A DNA stretch of 64,000 nt from Pseudomonadota bacterium (GTDB lineage: Bacteria; Desulfobacterota; Desulfobacteria; Desulfobacterales; RPRI01), in contig JAHITX010000024.1 in the NCBI GenBank assembly GCA_018817425.1, forward strand, positions 50,841 to 114,840, written 5' to 3'. This document shows positions 33,660 through 46,277 of the stretch, piece after piece. The notes under the pieces were generated by a model. It was not told the DNA's origin. It saw only the letters and a list, made by a program, of their open reading frames with translations, and did no database searches. The first letter of the stretch is position 1, and each line of letters begins with the position of its first letter. The position numbers and the translations under genes are program-made.

Positions 33660-36600
33660 ATGCACCTTATTAAATATTTTAAGAATAAAATAATAAAACC
33701 TAAATATTACTATATGTTTTCCGGCTTCATGAAAAAAGCATCTGGAATAATTACGGCTTTGCTTTTAGCCGATGTTTATTTTGGCAAAGACCCGGCAAAG
33801 ACCCCTGATTTTTCTATTATTATTTTCCCATGCCCTAAAAATGTTTTATGTTGCGGAATTGCATGTATTATTTCTTTTAATAAAAGTGAAAAATCTACCG
33901 CAAACATTGATATTGCCTCCCTTGAAAATAGCATAGAAAAAATTGAGTCCCGTTCATTTGAACTTTGCACAAAAAACAATTTTTCTTTAGATGAAAATTA
34001 TTTCTGCGGCAAAGATACGGTCGAATCCCTGCTTGCAAACGTTCGGGAATTAAAAAGTAATGAATCCTTTTTTGCAATATTTGAAAACAAAAATATTCAG
34101 AACAAGATTTTTGAGCTTTCAAAACGAATAAACAAACTTATTGATTCGGAATCAAAAATCCTTGCAGCAAAAATGGGAGTTCTTGAGCCTTCGGCAGTTG
34201 AAACAATATCAAAACGAATTGAAGACCTTAAAGATGTTTCTTGGATTCTTTCAAACGAAATCGGACACAATGTTTCAAAGGTCTATAATCTGATAGGCGC
34301 TGCGGATAATAATTTCAATTTTTCATCAGTTACCATCTATAAAAATATAAATGCGGTGTTTAACAGTATGGACCGGCTTGAAGTAAGAGGCCGTGATTCA
34401 GCCGGTATTTCCTTGATGTTTGTTTTAGATACCGGGGAATATAATAAATTTGAAAAAGAAATCACCAAAAAGAAGCTGGCAAAAAGCTTAAAAGAACGTT
34501 CAAGCTGCGATATCCTGCTAAATGGCGGGATATCAAAAAGCAAAACAGAAGAAAAAACAGGGGAATCTCTTGTAAGTGTGGCTCTTGTTTATAAAGTAGC
34601 AGCAGAGATAGGAAGCCTTGGAGACAATATAAATTTTTTGCGAAATCAGATTAAAGATGACCGGATTTTGCAAATACTCGTTTCTTTTAAAAATAAATAT
34701 CACACAGTTTCATCTCATACCCGCTGGGCTTCGGTGGGTGCTATTACGGAAGCAAATTGTCATCCGGTTGATGGAAGCAAAGCCGGATTCGGTTCATGGA
34801 AACATGGCATAATTCATGTGTGCTTAAACGGTGATATCGATAATTATCTTGAACTAAAAAAAGAATATGAAAGTTGCGGCAATTCTTTTGGCAGCGAGAT
34901 AACCACAGATACCAAGATTATACCGCATCAGATTGAAAAATATTTGAGTAAAGGGTTTGATATTGAAGAATCATTTCGTCTTGCAGTAAACGATTTTGAG
35001 GGATCTCATGCCATAACAATGCATACTAATCTTGACCCTGGAAGAATTTATCTTGCACATAAGGGAAGCGGTCAGGCATTTTTTATAGGAATCGGAAAAG
35101 ATAGCTACATGCCTGCATCCGAAGTTTACGGATTCGTAGAAGAGACTCAAAATTATATTAAGATGGAAGGCGATAAAGTTGTACAAAGCAATAACGGAAG
35201 CACACAAGGGCAAATTTTTATATTATCCCAGGAATCTTGTGGCGGTATTTCCGGTATAAAAGCAATGTATTATGATAAAATGCAAGTTTGTATCGAAGAA
35301 AAAGATTTAAAGCATACCGGCATTACTTCAAGAGATATAGACCGTCAGAATTATCCCCATTACTTTTTAAAAGAGATATCGGAATCGCCTTTATCGGTTG
35401 AAAAAACTCTTTTAAACCGTTGGAAAACAAGTGCTGACGGAAAGAAGTATTCTGCTTTTCTTTCAGAAAAAGAATTTCCGGAATCTGTTAAAAAGGCTTT
35501 TAGCGAAAAGAAAATAAGACGAATTCTTTTTGCAGGCCAGGGAACAGCCGGTGTTGCAGCACTGGCTTGTTCAGATATTCTTAATTACTACCTAAATGAT
35601 CCACAGATTCATATTGGGGCACATAAAGCTTCGGAACTTAGCGGATTTATGCTCGATTCCGAAGAGATATCAAACAGCATGTCGGATACCCTTGTTGTAG
35701 CAATAAGCCAGTCCGGAACAACAACGGATACTAACCGAGCTGTAGAAATGGTAAAAAAAAGAGGCGCTAAAACTCTTGCGATTGTAAACAGAAGAGATTC
35801 GGATATAGCTTTTAAAGTTGATGGTGTTATCTATACCAGCAGCGGCAGAGATATTGAAATGTCGGTGGCATCAACAAAAGCTTTTTACTGCCAAATTGTT
35901 GCCGGCGCAGTTCTTGGTCTTTTTATAGCTCAAATTAATGGGAGGAGAAACGGCAATTTTGTATCGGATGAGGTCAGAAGTCTTCTCGAAATATCTTCGC
36001 ACATGAGAAAAGTGCTTTCGATGAAAGAAGTGATTGAAAAATCAGCAAGAAGGCTTGCTGTTACTAAAACTTATTGGGCAACAGTCGGCAGCGGTCCGAA
36101 CAAGGCTTCGGCTGATGAAATAAGAATCAAATTAAGTGAATTGTGTTATAAAACAATTTCATCAGATTATGTGGAAGATAAAAAACATATAGACCTTTCA
36201 TCAGAACCATTAATTATTATATGCAGTGCCGGCACAAGAGGAAATGTAATCGGAGATATAGTAAAAGATACTGCTATATTCAAAGCCCATAAAGCTGCTC
36301 CGGTTGTTATTGCGGATGAGGGAGAGGAAAGATTTGAGCAGTATGCTGAAGATGTTTTTTATGTTCCTGCGGTTGGCCAGCACCTGTCGCCTATATTAAA
36401 CACACTTGCAGGACATATCTGGGGATATTATGCAGCCTTGTCGATAAACGATGGCTCAAGTTTTATATACAGGTTCAGAGAAGAATTGCAGAGTACTATA
36501 GATGGGCAGCTTGAAAAGGGTACAGATATCTATGAACTGATTCTTGAAAAATCCTTCAGAGAGAAAATAGCTTATTTTTACACTGAATTCAGGAGAAGAA

Positions 36601-37442
36601 GAGCTGAAAAGCAGCTTCCTTCAATCCTTGGGTTTGATGCAGCTTTAAGTCTTATTTTACTATGCAAGTATCTTTCGGGCAAGCTTCCGGTTTCCGATTT
36701 TGAAATTGATTTCGGGATAAAAGGAACTGCAAAAAACATGCTTGATACCCTTTTTAAAGTCTTGGGCGAATCTATAAACCTTATGATAAGGCCTATAGAT
36801 GCAATAAAGCATCAGGCTAAAACAGTTACTGTAGGAACAAGCCGTATAAGCGAAAAACTTTACGGTATTTTGTTTGATGTGTTATCTGACAACGGCCTGA
36901 ACCCGTCTCAGCTTATAAACAAGAATATATTAGTATTAAAAAATCTACAGGAAATAGTATCTAATATTAATGGATATATTCTTTACAGGATAGGGAAGCT
37001 GGATCTGCTTGGAGAACTGACTGATGATACATCTATTCAAGTGGAAAAAAAAGAGGGTGTCTTAAAATCAATCCCCTCAAGGGTGGAATCGGATACTCGT
37101 CTTAAGGGCTCCAAAAAAACTATTGTCCAAAGCGGCAATGTTTATATAGGAAAAGGAAGAAAAGATAATCGCAGCATAATTGTAATTCCTGTTATATCAT
37201 CTTCTCCTCAAAGATCCAATGTTATAGAACACCTTCTTTTGTTAAATATTTCGTTTAAAGAAAATGTGCTTCTTCCTGTAAAGATTAAAGCCCTTGGCGG
37301 AAAATATGACCATATAAAAAATATTGTTCAGGAAAACAGCGTCCCTTGGGATGACAATTATCTGAACTGGATCAAATTAGATGATCTCTTTGGCGTATCA
37401 GCTGAAAAGACGGCTGAATTTATCGTATCAAAACTCAAGTGA
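33660..37442 (+). CDS. Giant GlmS-like (glutaminase-SIS-SIS) protein
   Basis: About 1260 residues, twice the size of normal GlmS. Numbering is from the upstream GTG at 33639; I prefer the ATG at 33660 (residue 8). Glutaminase pieces are CCGIACI (C71/C72), VRGRDSAG (249-256), SHTRWASVG near 360 and CLNGDIDNYLELK. In normal GlmS the Cys and RGYDSAG are about 25 residues apart; here about 180. YPHYFLKEI then leads into two SIS domains (FAGQGTAGVAA, ISQSGTTTDTN, SVASTKAFY; then GSGPNKASADE). About 300 C-terminal residues are unrecognised. Normal class II amidotransferases use an N-terminal Cys; here 64-71 residues precede it, so processing or loss of glutaminase activity is possible. It may make glucosamine-6-phosphate or act on another sugar phosphate. 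Confidence 0.85.
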   Translation: MHLIKYFKNKIIKPKYYYMFSGFMKKASGIITALLLADVYFGKDPAKTPDFSIIIFPCPKNVLCCGIACIISFNKSEKSTANIDIASLENSIEKIESRSFELCTKNNFSLDENYFCGKDTVESLLANVRELKSNESFFAIFENKNIQNKIFELSKRINKLIDSESKILAAKMGVLEPSAVETISKRIEDLKDVSWILSNEIGHNVSKVYNLIGAADNNFNFSSVTIYKNINAVFNSMDRLEVRGRDSAGISLMFVLDTGEYNKFEKEITKKKLAKSLKERSSCDILLNGGISKSKTEEKTGESLVSVALVYKVAAEIGSLGDNINFLRNQIKDDRILQILVSFKNKYHTVSSHTRWASVGAITEANCHPVDGSKAGFGSWKHGIIHVCLNGDIDNYLELKKEYESCGNSFGSEITTDTKIIPHQIEKYLSKGFDIEESFRLAVNDFEGSHAITMHTNLDPGRIYLAHKGSGQAFFIGIGKDSYMPASEVYGFVEETQNYIKMEGDKVVQSNNGSTQGQIFILSQESCGGISGIKAMYYDKMQVCIEEKDLKHTGITSRDIDRQNYPHYFLKEISESPLSVEKTLLNRWKTSADGKKYSAFLSEKEFPESVKKAFSEKKIRRILFAGQGTAGVAALACSDILNYYLNDPQIHIGAHKASELSGFMLDSEEISNSMSDTLVVAISQSGTTTDTNRAVEMVKKRGAKTLAIVNRRDSDIAFKVDGVIYTSSGRDIEMSVASTKAFYCQIVAGAVLGLFIAQINGRRNGNFVSDEVRSLLEISSHMRKVLSMKEVIEKSARRLAVTKTYWATVGSGPNKASADEIRIKLSELCYKTISSDYVEDKKHIDLSSEPLIIICSAGTRGNVIGDIVKDTAIFKAHKAAPVVIADEGEERFEQYAEDVFYVPAVGQHLSPILNTLAGHIWGYYAALSINDGSSFIYRFREELQSTIDGQLEKGTDIYELILEKSFREKIAYFYTEFRRRRAEKQLPSILGFDAALSLILLCKYLSGKLPVSDFEIDFGIKGTAKNMLDTLFKVLGESINLMIRPIDAIKHQAKTVTVGTSRISEKLYGILFDVLSDNGLNPSQLINKNILVLKNLQEIVSNINGYILYRIGKLDLLGELTDDTSIQVEKKEGVLKSIPSRVESDTRLKGSKKTIVQSGNVYIGKGRKDNRSIIVIPVISSSPQRSNVIEHLLLLNISFKENVLLPVKIKALGGKYDHIKNIVQENSVPWDDNYLNWIKLDDLFGVSAEKTAEFIVSKLK

Positions 37443-37483
37443 TTCATGTCCCTGGCAAAGCAGCAGATTGCCATACTTAACAC

Positions 37484-39230
<1,747 letters not shown>

Positions 39231-39232
39231 GT

Positions 39233-40522
<1,290 letters not shown>

Positions 40523-40631
40523 TTATATATTTAACTCAAGTTTTGTTTCATAGCAGAAACAATTATCCAGGGCAAAGAGATTTTTATTGCTGTGAATAAT
40601 TGCTTTTTTTTGCATTATTTTAAACCAGTTC

Positions 40632-40659
40632 TTGACTTTTATTTATTGGTATTTATAAT
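40632..40659 (+). promoter_or_regulatory. Strong sigma-70-like promoter
   Basis: TTGACT (40632-40637), a 16-base spacer and consensus TATAAT (40654-40659). It points to the coiled-coil gene at 40794, leaving an untranslated leader of about 125 bases with an aggagg ribosome-binding site just before the ATG. Confidence 0.65.
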
Positions 40660-40793
40660 GTAAATATCATAATCCGCTTTTCGTAAATAATAAGCAAATC
40701 CTTTTTCTTTCGATAGCACACTGCGGTTTTTCCAGATTTGGCATTGAAAACAAAAAGACCCGTTTTTTAATAATTTTTTTCAGGAGGTTAATA

Positions 40794-41198
40794 ATGGTAG
40801 ATGATTTTCTACATAATCTTAGAACTAATAAGCGATTTGACAGAAATCGCAAACCGTACGATGGAAAATATTCAGGCCAGGATAAGCAAAGAAGTAAAGA
40901 AACTCTGGATGTAAACAATTTTATTAAAACTATTTCATCAGAGCATCTGCCTTCATTTAACAAGATAATGGAAGGCATTGCAGACAGCCAAAAAAGGATG
41001 GCAGAAGCTGCTGAAAGAAGAGCCGAGGCTGAAGAAAAAAAAGCAAAGGCATTAGAATCTATTACAAACCAATTAAAAAAAATAGCGGATAAAGGCATCC
41101 AGACGGAAGAAAAGTTGCCTCTGGCATCATTGCCTGAAAAGGTGGCGGCGCCAAAGAGAAAGACAAGGGCAAAAGCCCAGCCGGTAGAAGTAATTTAA
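40794..41198 (+). CDS. Small charged coiled-coil protein
   Basis: A 134-residue, unrecognised protein. The N-terminus is basic and polar (HNLRTNKRFDRNRKPYDGKY). A helical heptad-like stretch from about 70 to 105 (AEAAERRAEAEEKKAKAL) is a likely coiled coil. The C-terminus is Lys/Arg/Pro-rich (PKRKTRAKAQP), suggesting nucleic-acid contact. A consensus promoter and a strong ribosome-binding site suggest high expression. The function is unknown. Confidence 0.75.
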   Translation: MVDDFLHNLRTNKRFDRNRKPYDGKYSGQDKQRSKETLDVNNFIKTISSEHLPSFNKIMEGIADSQKRMAEAAERRAEAEEKKAKALESITNQLKKIADKGIQTEEKLPLASLPEKVAAPKRKTRAKAQPVEVI

Positions 41199-41328
41199 TA
41201 GGTATGTCATAAAGCAGGATTGATTTTAAACCAGGTTTTAAGTTGTTTCTATATAAAAGCCAATCATATAAAAGAAAAAATTCCTTTCTGCAAACAAAAG
41301 CCGATCAATTTTTCATAATAGCAATAAA

Positions 41329-42126
41329 TCAAAGCGATTGTTGATTATTTATCAGCACCATATTTGTCAGATATTTAAACACTTCCGGTCCTTCTTCTGA
41401 GGCTTTTTCCTTGCCGGATGCTATTTTGTGAATAAGTTCGATTTTTTCTTTTTCATGAATTCCTATTTTTTCATCAATCAGTTTAATTGTATTATGAATC
41501 ATGCTGTAAATAACTATCGGGCCAAAGCGGGTTTCTCCGTTTTGCTTTTTAGTTGATGCTCCGATTACAATATGATTAGCAATTAAAAAATTATGCGGCA
41601 GCGGGGAAAATCCAAGAAGCTCTGAAAACAACCCAAGAGTTTCAACAATTCCGTCGCTGTATGCTCTTTCAAGAGAAATGCGGCCATCATTTTCAATATC
41701 CTGTATATCCGATTTGATAAATGACAGATCAAGTAATGCAATATATTCATTTTGAAAAAATATTACACTGTCTTCTTTTTTACATAAAAGCACATCTGAG
41801 TCGTTTAATATTTTGCGGGCATTACGAAAACTAATCATTTCCTTAATAGTCGGGCTTTTGCGCAAAACAACATCATCTACTGTCGTATTGTATAAGGGCA
41901 GTGCATTGTCAAGAACGAGGATCTTTTTAATATCATTATCAGTATTTTCTACAAATAATTCCAGGTCTCTTTCATTTCTTTTCTGATAATTAACCATGGA
42001 AATAATGCTTCGCATTGTTTCCTTATCAAGTTTATGCCCGCTATCCGGAGGCCCAATGGAGCTAAGCACTTTATTTGCCATCTTATCTATTCGGATCTTA
42101 TTTATGAGATTTTGTTTAAATGGCAT
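41329..42126 (-). CDS. Conserved hypothetical protein, 265 aa
   Basis: No family recognised. The protein is soluble, without a signal peptide or membrane helix. N-terminal residues 1-50 are helical and basic; the centre has the segment NEYIALLDLSFIKSDIQDIEN and GRISLERAYSDGIVETLG. The C-terminal half is helical with a Lys/Glu-rich tail. A ggaggaag ribosome-binding site precedes the ATG at 42126. It is monocistronic, convergent with the coiled-coil gene and divergent from adk. Confidence 0.65.
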   Translation of the reverse strand: MPFKQNLINKIRIDKMANKVLSSIGPPDSGHKLDKETMRSIISMVNYQKRNERDLELFVENTDNDIKKILVLDNALPLYNTTVDDVVLRKSPTIKEMISFRNARKILNDSDVLLCKKEDSVIFFQNEYIALLDLSFIKSDIQDIENDGRISLERAYSDGIVETLGLFSELLGFSPLPHNFLIANHIVIGASTKKQNGETRFGPIVIYSMIHNTIKLIDEKIGIHEKEKIELIHKIASGKEKASEEGPEVFKYLTNMVLINNQQSL

Positions 42127-42343
42127 CAGCTTCCTCCTTTTTTATTTGAGCAATTGATTTGATAATAATTTTGTCTCACATTTTATAATAGATTGATAAC
42201 CAAGGCAATATTTTACAAATAACTGCTTCCGGATTTCAGGCAGATATAAAAATATGCAACAGATTATAAGCCTGTCTTATATGTTAACACATAAACAGAA
42301 TTGGCTATATAAGGTTTATTAAGATTTTCGCCGTTTCTTGCAC

Positions 42344-42372
42344 TTGACATTATTATATCATTTCTATATTTA
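42344..42372 (+). promoter_or_regulatory. Probable adk promoter
   Basis: TTGACA (42344-42349) with TATTTA (42367-42372) at 17 bases, or TATATT at 15 bases. It lies about 110 bp before adk in the 350-bp gap 42127-42477, which has no gene. Confidence 0.5.
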
Positions 42373-42477
42373 AAGCAAAATATCTGTTTAGACTGTTTTA
42401 ACTTCTGATTTTATGAAAAATCATTCATATTAATAAATGTGTAAATATCACCAGGAAATAAGAAAAGGAGAATTTAA

Positions 42478-43155
42478 ATGAACATTTTGTTTTTCGGGCC
42501 AAACGGTAGCGGTAAGGGAACCCAGGGAGCCATTTTGAAGGATAAATATAATACCCCTCATATTGAATCAGGTGCTATATTCCGCGACAATATTTCAAAA
42601 GGAACAGAACTTGGTGCAAAAGCAAAGGCATATATAGACAAAGGGGATTTGGTGCCGGATGAAATTACGATTCCTATGATACTTGACAGAATGAAACAAC
42701 CGGATTGTAATAATGGCTGGCTGTTAGATGGTTTCCCCAGAAATAAAAACCAGGCAATAAAGCTTGACGAGGAATTGAAAAAGGCTGGTATCAATCTTGA
42801 TATAGTAGTTGAAATAACTCTTGATCGGGAAATAGCAAAAAACAGGATTATGGGTCGCAGGCTTTGCGAAAATGATAACAATCATCCTAATAACATATAC
42901 ATAGATGCAATTAAACCAAATGGTGATAAATGCCGTGTATGCGGAGGCGGTCTTAAGACAAGAGCCGATGATCAGGATGAAGCTGCAATAAACAAACGCC
43001 ATGATATATATTATGACTCAAACAACGGCACGCTTGCATCGTCATATTATTTTAAAGATCTTGCCAAAAATGCAACTTCTTTAAAATACATCATACTTGA
43101 CGGAACCCCCGGCGTAAAAGAGGTGCAGGCAGATCTTCTTTCAAAACTTTCATGA
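42478..43155 (+). CDS. adk: Adenylate kinase
   Basis: Interconverts AMP + ATP and 2 ADP. The 225-residue protein has P-loop GPNGSGKGTQG (residues 7-17), the AMP-binding SGAIFRDNISKGTELG and the LLDGFPRNKNQA segment. The LID domain is large and unusual, containing a CENDNNHPNNIYID insertion, then CRVCGGGLKTRADD, which looks like part of a metal-binding site. A strong aaaaggag ribosome-binding site precedes the ATG. It stands alone rather than next to secY. Confidence 0.93.
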   Translation: MNILFFGPNGSGKGTQGAILKDKYNTPHIESGAIFRDNISKGTELGAKAKAYIDKGDLVPDEITIPMILDRMKQPDCNNGWLLDGFPRNKNQAIKLDEELKKAGINLDIVVEITLDREIAKNRIMGRRLCENDNNHPNNIYIDAIKPNGDKCRVCGGGLKTRADDQDEAAINKRHDIYYDSNNGTLASSYYFKDLAKNATSLKYIILDGTPGVKEVQADLLSKLS

Positions 43156-43435
43156 TGGTTTTGACTTATAAATATATTTGCAAAAAGCTGCATTTGGGTT
43201 GATAATTTTTCTTGCTTAGATATAAATATTAAGTTAATAAGAAAGACTCGTAAAGATCCATAAGTTTTGTTTCAATCATCGGTAGAGAAAAACCCTTTCT
43301 CGCCAAATGGAAAATAGTTATTTGATTTTTTACGAACATATAAAGAAAATTTGCCAAAATATATATGTAAAAAAACATCGGAAATAGGATTAACAAGCCT
43401 AAATTCATCTGGTGTAAAGAAGGGGGCGAGAAAAT

Positions 43436-43642
43436 TTGAAGGAAATCCAAGTCAAGGTTTTTGATAACGACCTTGAAAAAGCCATACGAATTTTGAAAAA
43501 AAAGATTCAAAATGACGGCCTTTTCAAGCGGTTGAAATTAAAAAAGAGTTATGAAAAACCGAGCGAATTCAGGCGGCGCAAACAGCGCGAAGCTTTAAGA
43601 AGAGAAAGAATAGCTATTTCCAGAAGTAAATACAGAAAATAA
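43436..43642 (+). CDS. rpsU: Ribosomal protein S21, TTG start
   Basis: A 68-residue 30S subunit protein, normal length, with EIQVKVFDNDLEKAIRILKK and the basic C-terminus FRRRKQREALRRERI. Translation begins at TTG (43436-43438), supported by a strong gaagggggcgag ribosome-binding stretch at 43418-43429 and by the family's N-terminal position. A strong terminator follows, so it is monocistronic. It is not linked to dnaG-rpoD as in E. coli. Confidence 0.95.
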   Translation: MKEIQVKVFDNDLEKAIRILKKKIQNDGLFKRLKLKKSYEKPSEFRRRKQREALRRERIAISRSKYRK

Positions 43643-43661
43643 AGTTAAGATATCTTAAAAT

Positions 43662-43699
43662 AAAAGCCCGGCAAGAAAGCTGTTTTTGCCGGGCTTTTT
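43662..43699 (+). terminator. Rho-independent terminator after rpsU
   Basis: aaaagcccggcaa pairs with ttgccgggcttttt around a short loop, followed by Ts. It lies 20 bp after the rpsU stop. Confidence 0.92.
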
Positions 43700-43730
43700 G
43701 TATTAACCCTAATGTGCCGGGAAAAGATCT

Positions 43731-45017
43731 ATGGGAAATAAGGCTTATAATGATTGCCTGAACCAAATGTATAGTTTAAGAAGATTCGGGATTAAACTTG
43801 GGCTTGGAACAATAAAAAATATTCTTGGCGCATTGAAAAATCCCCAAAACAATTATGCATGCATACATGTTGCAGGAACAAACGGGAAAGGCTCTGTCGC
43901 ATCTGCATTGTCTGCTATTTTACAAAAAGCCGGGTTTAAAGTCGGCCTGTTTACCTCGCCACATCTTGTAAGTTTCAATGAACGAATCAAAATAAACAAT
44001 CGGCTCATATCCAATAAAAATGTTGTTGAATCATACAATGCGGTAAATCAGGTTCATAAGGGTTTGCGCGAACCAACGTTTTTTGAGTTTTCTACTGCTA
44101 TGGCTTTATATGAATTCAGTAAAGAAAAGGTGGATTGGGCTGTTATCGAAACAGGAATGGGCGGAAGGCTTGATGCAACAAATATTATAAAGCCCGAGAT
44201 AACTATTATCACCAATATTTCTATTGAACATAAAACATACCTTGGAAATACAATTGAACAAATTGCAGGCGAAAAAGGCGGCATAATTAAAAGAGGAAAA
44301 CCTGTAATAACAGGAGCAAAGCAAAAAAGCGCAATAAATGTTCTAAAAAATATATCTTCTAAAAAAAGAGCTCCTTTCTACCTTTTTGGGAATAATTTCA
44401 AAATCAAAAATAATGGAAACGGGACGTTTGAATATTTTGGGATTAAAAATGTCTGGCCGGATATGCAGACAAGCCTGCATGGAGATCATCAGATCGAAAA
44501 TGCCGCTCTTGTTTTAGCAGCATGTGAGCTGCTTGCAGATAAAATCGATCTTTCTGAAAAACACATTCGCGCAGGCCTTAAGCAAACCATTTGGCCGGGA
44601 AGGCTTGAAATTATATCATCTTCTCCATGCGTAATTCTTGATGGAGCCCATAATATAGGAGCCGCACAAACATTAAAAAAGTTTTTATCCAAAGAATATA
44701 AAGGCAGGAATATAACTGTTATCACAGGAATGCTGAATGATAAACCGTATAAGTCCATATTAAAAAGCATACTATCTGTTGCAAACAGGGTTATTCTTAC
44801 CAAACCTCAGATAGACAGGGCATTGGAACCGGAAACACTTCTTGCGGTTTCCAAAAATTATGTTAAAGATATTAAAATAATTTCCGAAGTAAAGAATGCA
44901 ATTGATTATGCTATCACAACAGCTTTACCCGAAGATGTAATATGCATAACCGGATCTTTGTATGTAGTAGGCGAAGCCAAGGCAATGCTTTCAAACTTGA
45001 CTTTCGAGCATATATAA
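43731..45017 (+). CDS. folC: Dihydrofolate/folylpolyglutamate synthase
   Basis: Adds glutamate to dihydropteroate or folates. The 428-residue protein has HVAGTNGKGSVASALSAIL (ATP P-loop), TSPHLVSFNERI, ETGMGGRLDATN and the Mur-ligase-like HGDHQIENAALVLAA and LDGAHN segments. The start at 43731 gives the usual N-terminus. The tRNA-Arg gene follows 22 bp after its stop. Folate synthesis here fits the use of MTHFR at 46887. Confidence 0.95.
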   Translation: MGNKAYNDCLNQMYSLRRFGIKLGLGTIKNILGALKNPQNNYACIHVAGTNGKGSVASALSAILQKAGFKVGLFTSPHLVSFNERIKINNRLISNKNVVESYNAVNQVHKGLREPTFFEFSTAMALYEFSKEKVDWAVIETGMGGRLDATNIIKPEITIITNISIEHKTYLGNTIEQIAGEKGGIIKRGKPVITGAKQKSAINVLKNISSKKRAPFYLFGNNFKIKNNGNGTFEYFGIKNVWPDMQTSLHGDHQIENAALVLAACELLADKIDLSEKHIRAGLKQTIWPGRLEIISSSPCVILDGAHNIGAAQTLKKFLSKEYKGRNITVITGMLNDKPYKSILKSILSVANRVILTKPQIDRALEPETLLAVSKNYVKDIKIISEVKNAIDYAITTALPEDVICITGSLYVVGEAKAMLSNLTFEHI

Positions 45018-45039
45018 TTTAGCTTTACTTAAGTATTAT

Positions 45040-45115
45040 GCGCCCGTAGCCCAGTGGATAGGGCGTCAGCCTCCGGAGCTGAAGATCGCTGGTTCGATTC
45101 CAGCCGGGCGTACCA
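45040..45115 (+). tRNA. tRNA-Arg (anticodon CCG)
   Basis: A 76-base cloverleaf: acceptor gcgcccg pairs with cgggcgt, the D loop has ccagtggatagg, the anticodon stem tcagc/gctga frames the loop ctccgga with anticodon CCG, and the T arm is gctggttcgattccagc. Discriminator A and an encoded CCA follow (45113-45115). It reads codon CGG. Confidence 0.96.
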
Positions 45116-45259
45116 GATACGAATTAAATCTTAACATTATTTTGAACACCGCTATAAGGCTTGTTTTTTTATGTATAGTGCTTATTATTTGCTACAATGT
45201 TTTATACAGGAATGATTAAAAATCCTAAAACATGTTGTTCAAGGTAAAAACATAAAATT

Positions 45260-46264
45260 ATGACATTTAAATTTGTCAAAAAAGCAATCGATAAGTCTCG
45301 CTGGCCAATTGCCTGGCCTTTTGTAGTGCATCCACAGATAGAAAATACCAAACCGGAAACAAATTCTTTTTCTGATCCAGCCCAGGATGCCGGTTTGAAC
45401 TTGAAAGTTATGAGCTTTAATATCCGGCGAGGGACTGCGAGAGATGGCAGAAATCATTGGAAATATCGCCGTAATCTTGTGCATGAGATCTTGAATCAAT
45501 ATAGCCTTGATGTTTTATGCCTACAGGAAGCCTTAGATTTTCAAATTTCTGAAATCCGTGACATGCTTCCCGGATATGAGAATATCGGTATCGGGAATTT
45601 AGGCAACACCAAAAGATTGCATAACTCGATTTTTTATGATGATGCTCGATTTGCACTATCTGAAGAAGGTACCTTTTGGCTGTCAGACACACCCGATATC
45701 CCGAGGTCAAAAGGGTGGGGAAACATAATGCCTCGTATCTGCACTTGGATACGGTTGATTGAAAAAGAATCGCAAAAAGCTTTTTATGTTTATAATACCC
45801 ATTTAGATCACCTTTCCCAGCGTTCACGAAAAAAAAGTGTTATATTATTAGTCAAGCGAATTCATGAGCGTTCTTTTCCGGATCCGTTTATGCTTACAGG
45901 AGATTTTAATTCAAGAGAAAGGAGTACATCTGTACAATATTTAAAAGGTAAAAGCCCATTAATAATCAAGACCAAAGTTGCTGCAATAAATCCCGTACCA
46001 TTAGTGGACACCTTCCGGGTGCGATATCCAAAAAATCGAAATATTGCTACATTTCATGGGTTCCGCAAACATTTTTTCCGTTTCAGGTTTGATTATATTT
46101 TTGCCCCATCTTCTGTAAGGGTCTTAGACGCAAAAATTATTCAACAGCGATGGGAAAAATGCTACCCCTCTGACCATTTCCCACTTTTTATCCATATTGA
46201 TTTACCTGTAAACCTTGCTCCTTCAGATTCTCATTCCTTTATTGAAGAGGCTGTTAATTATTGA
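45260..46264 (+). CDS. Endonuclease/exonuclease/phosphatase-family protein
   Basis: A 334-residue hydrolase of the EEP superfamily. The core signatures are VMSFNIRRGTARDG, VLCLQEALDFQ, VYNTHLDHLSQRSR, LTGDFNSRE and the C-terminal CYPSDHFPLFIHI with the catalytic Asp-His. They form the usual N, E, D-N-H set, binding Mg2+. About 50 N-terminal residues precede the core and have no signal peptide. Substrates in the family range from DNA to phosphoesters; none can be chosen here. The 3' end is 14 bp before a DUF3786 gene. Confidence 0.87.
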   Translation: MTFKFVKKAIDKSRWPIAWPFVVHPQIENTKPETNSFSDPAQDAGLNLKVMSFNIRRGTARDGRNHWKYRRNLVHEILNQYSLDVLCLQEALDFQISEIRDMLPGYENIGIGNLGNTKRLHNSIFYDDARFALSEEGTFWLSDTPDIPRSKGWGNIMPRICTWIRLIEKESQKAFYVYNTHLDHLSQRSRKKSVILLVKRIHERSFPDPFMLTGDFNSRERSTSVQYLKGKSPLIIKTKVAAINPVPLVDTFRVRYPKNRNIATFHGFRKHFFRFRFDYIFAPSSVRVLDAKIIQQRWEKCYPSDHFPLFIHIDLPVNLAPSDSHSFIEEAVNY

Positions 46265-46277
46265 TAGCTTTTTTAAA

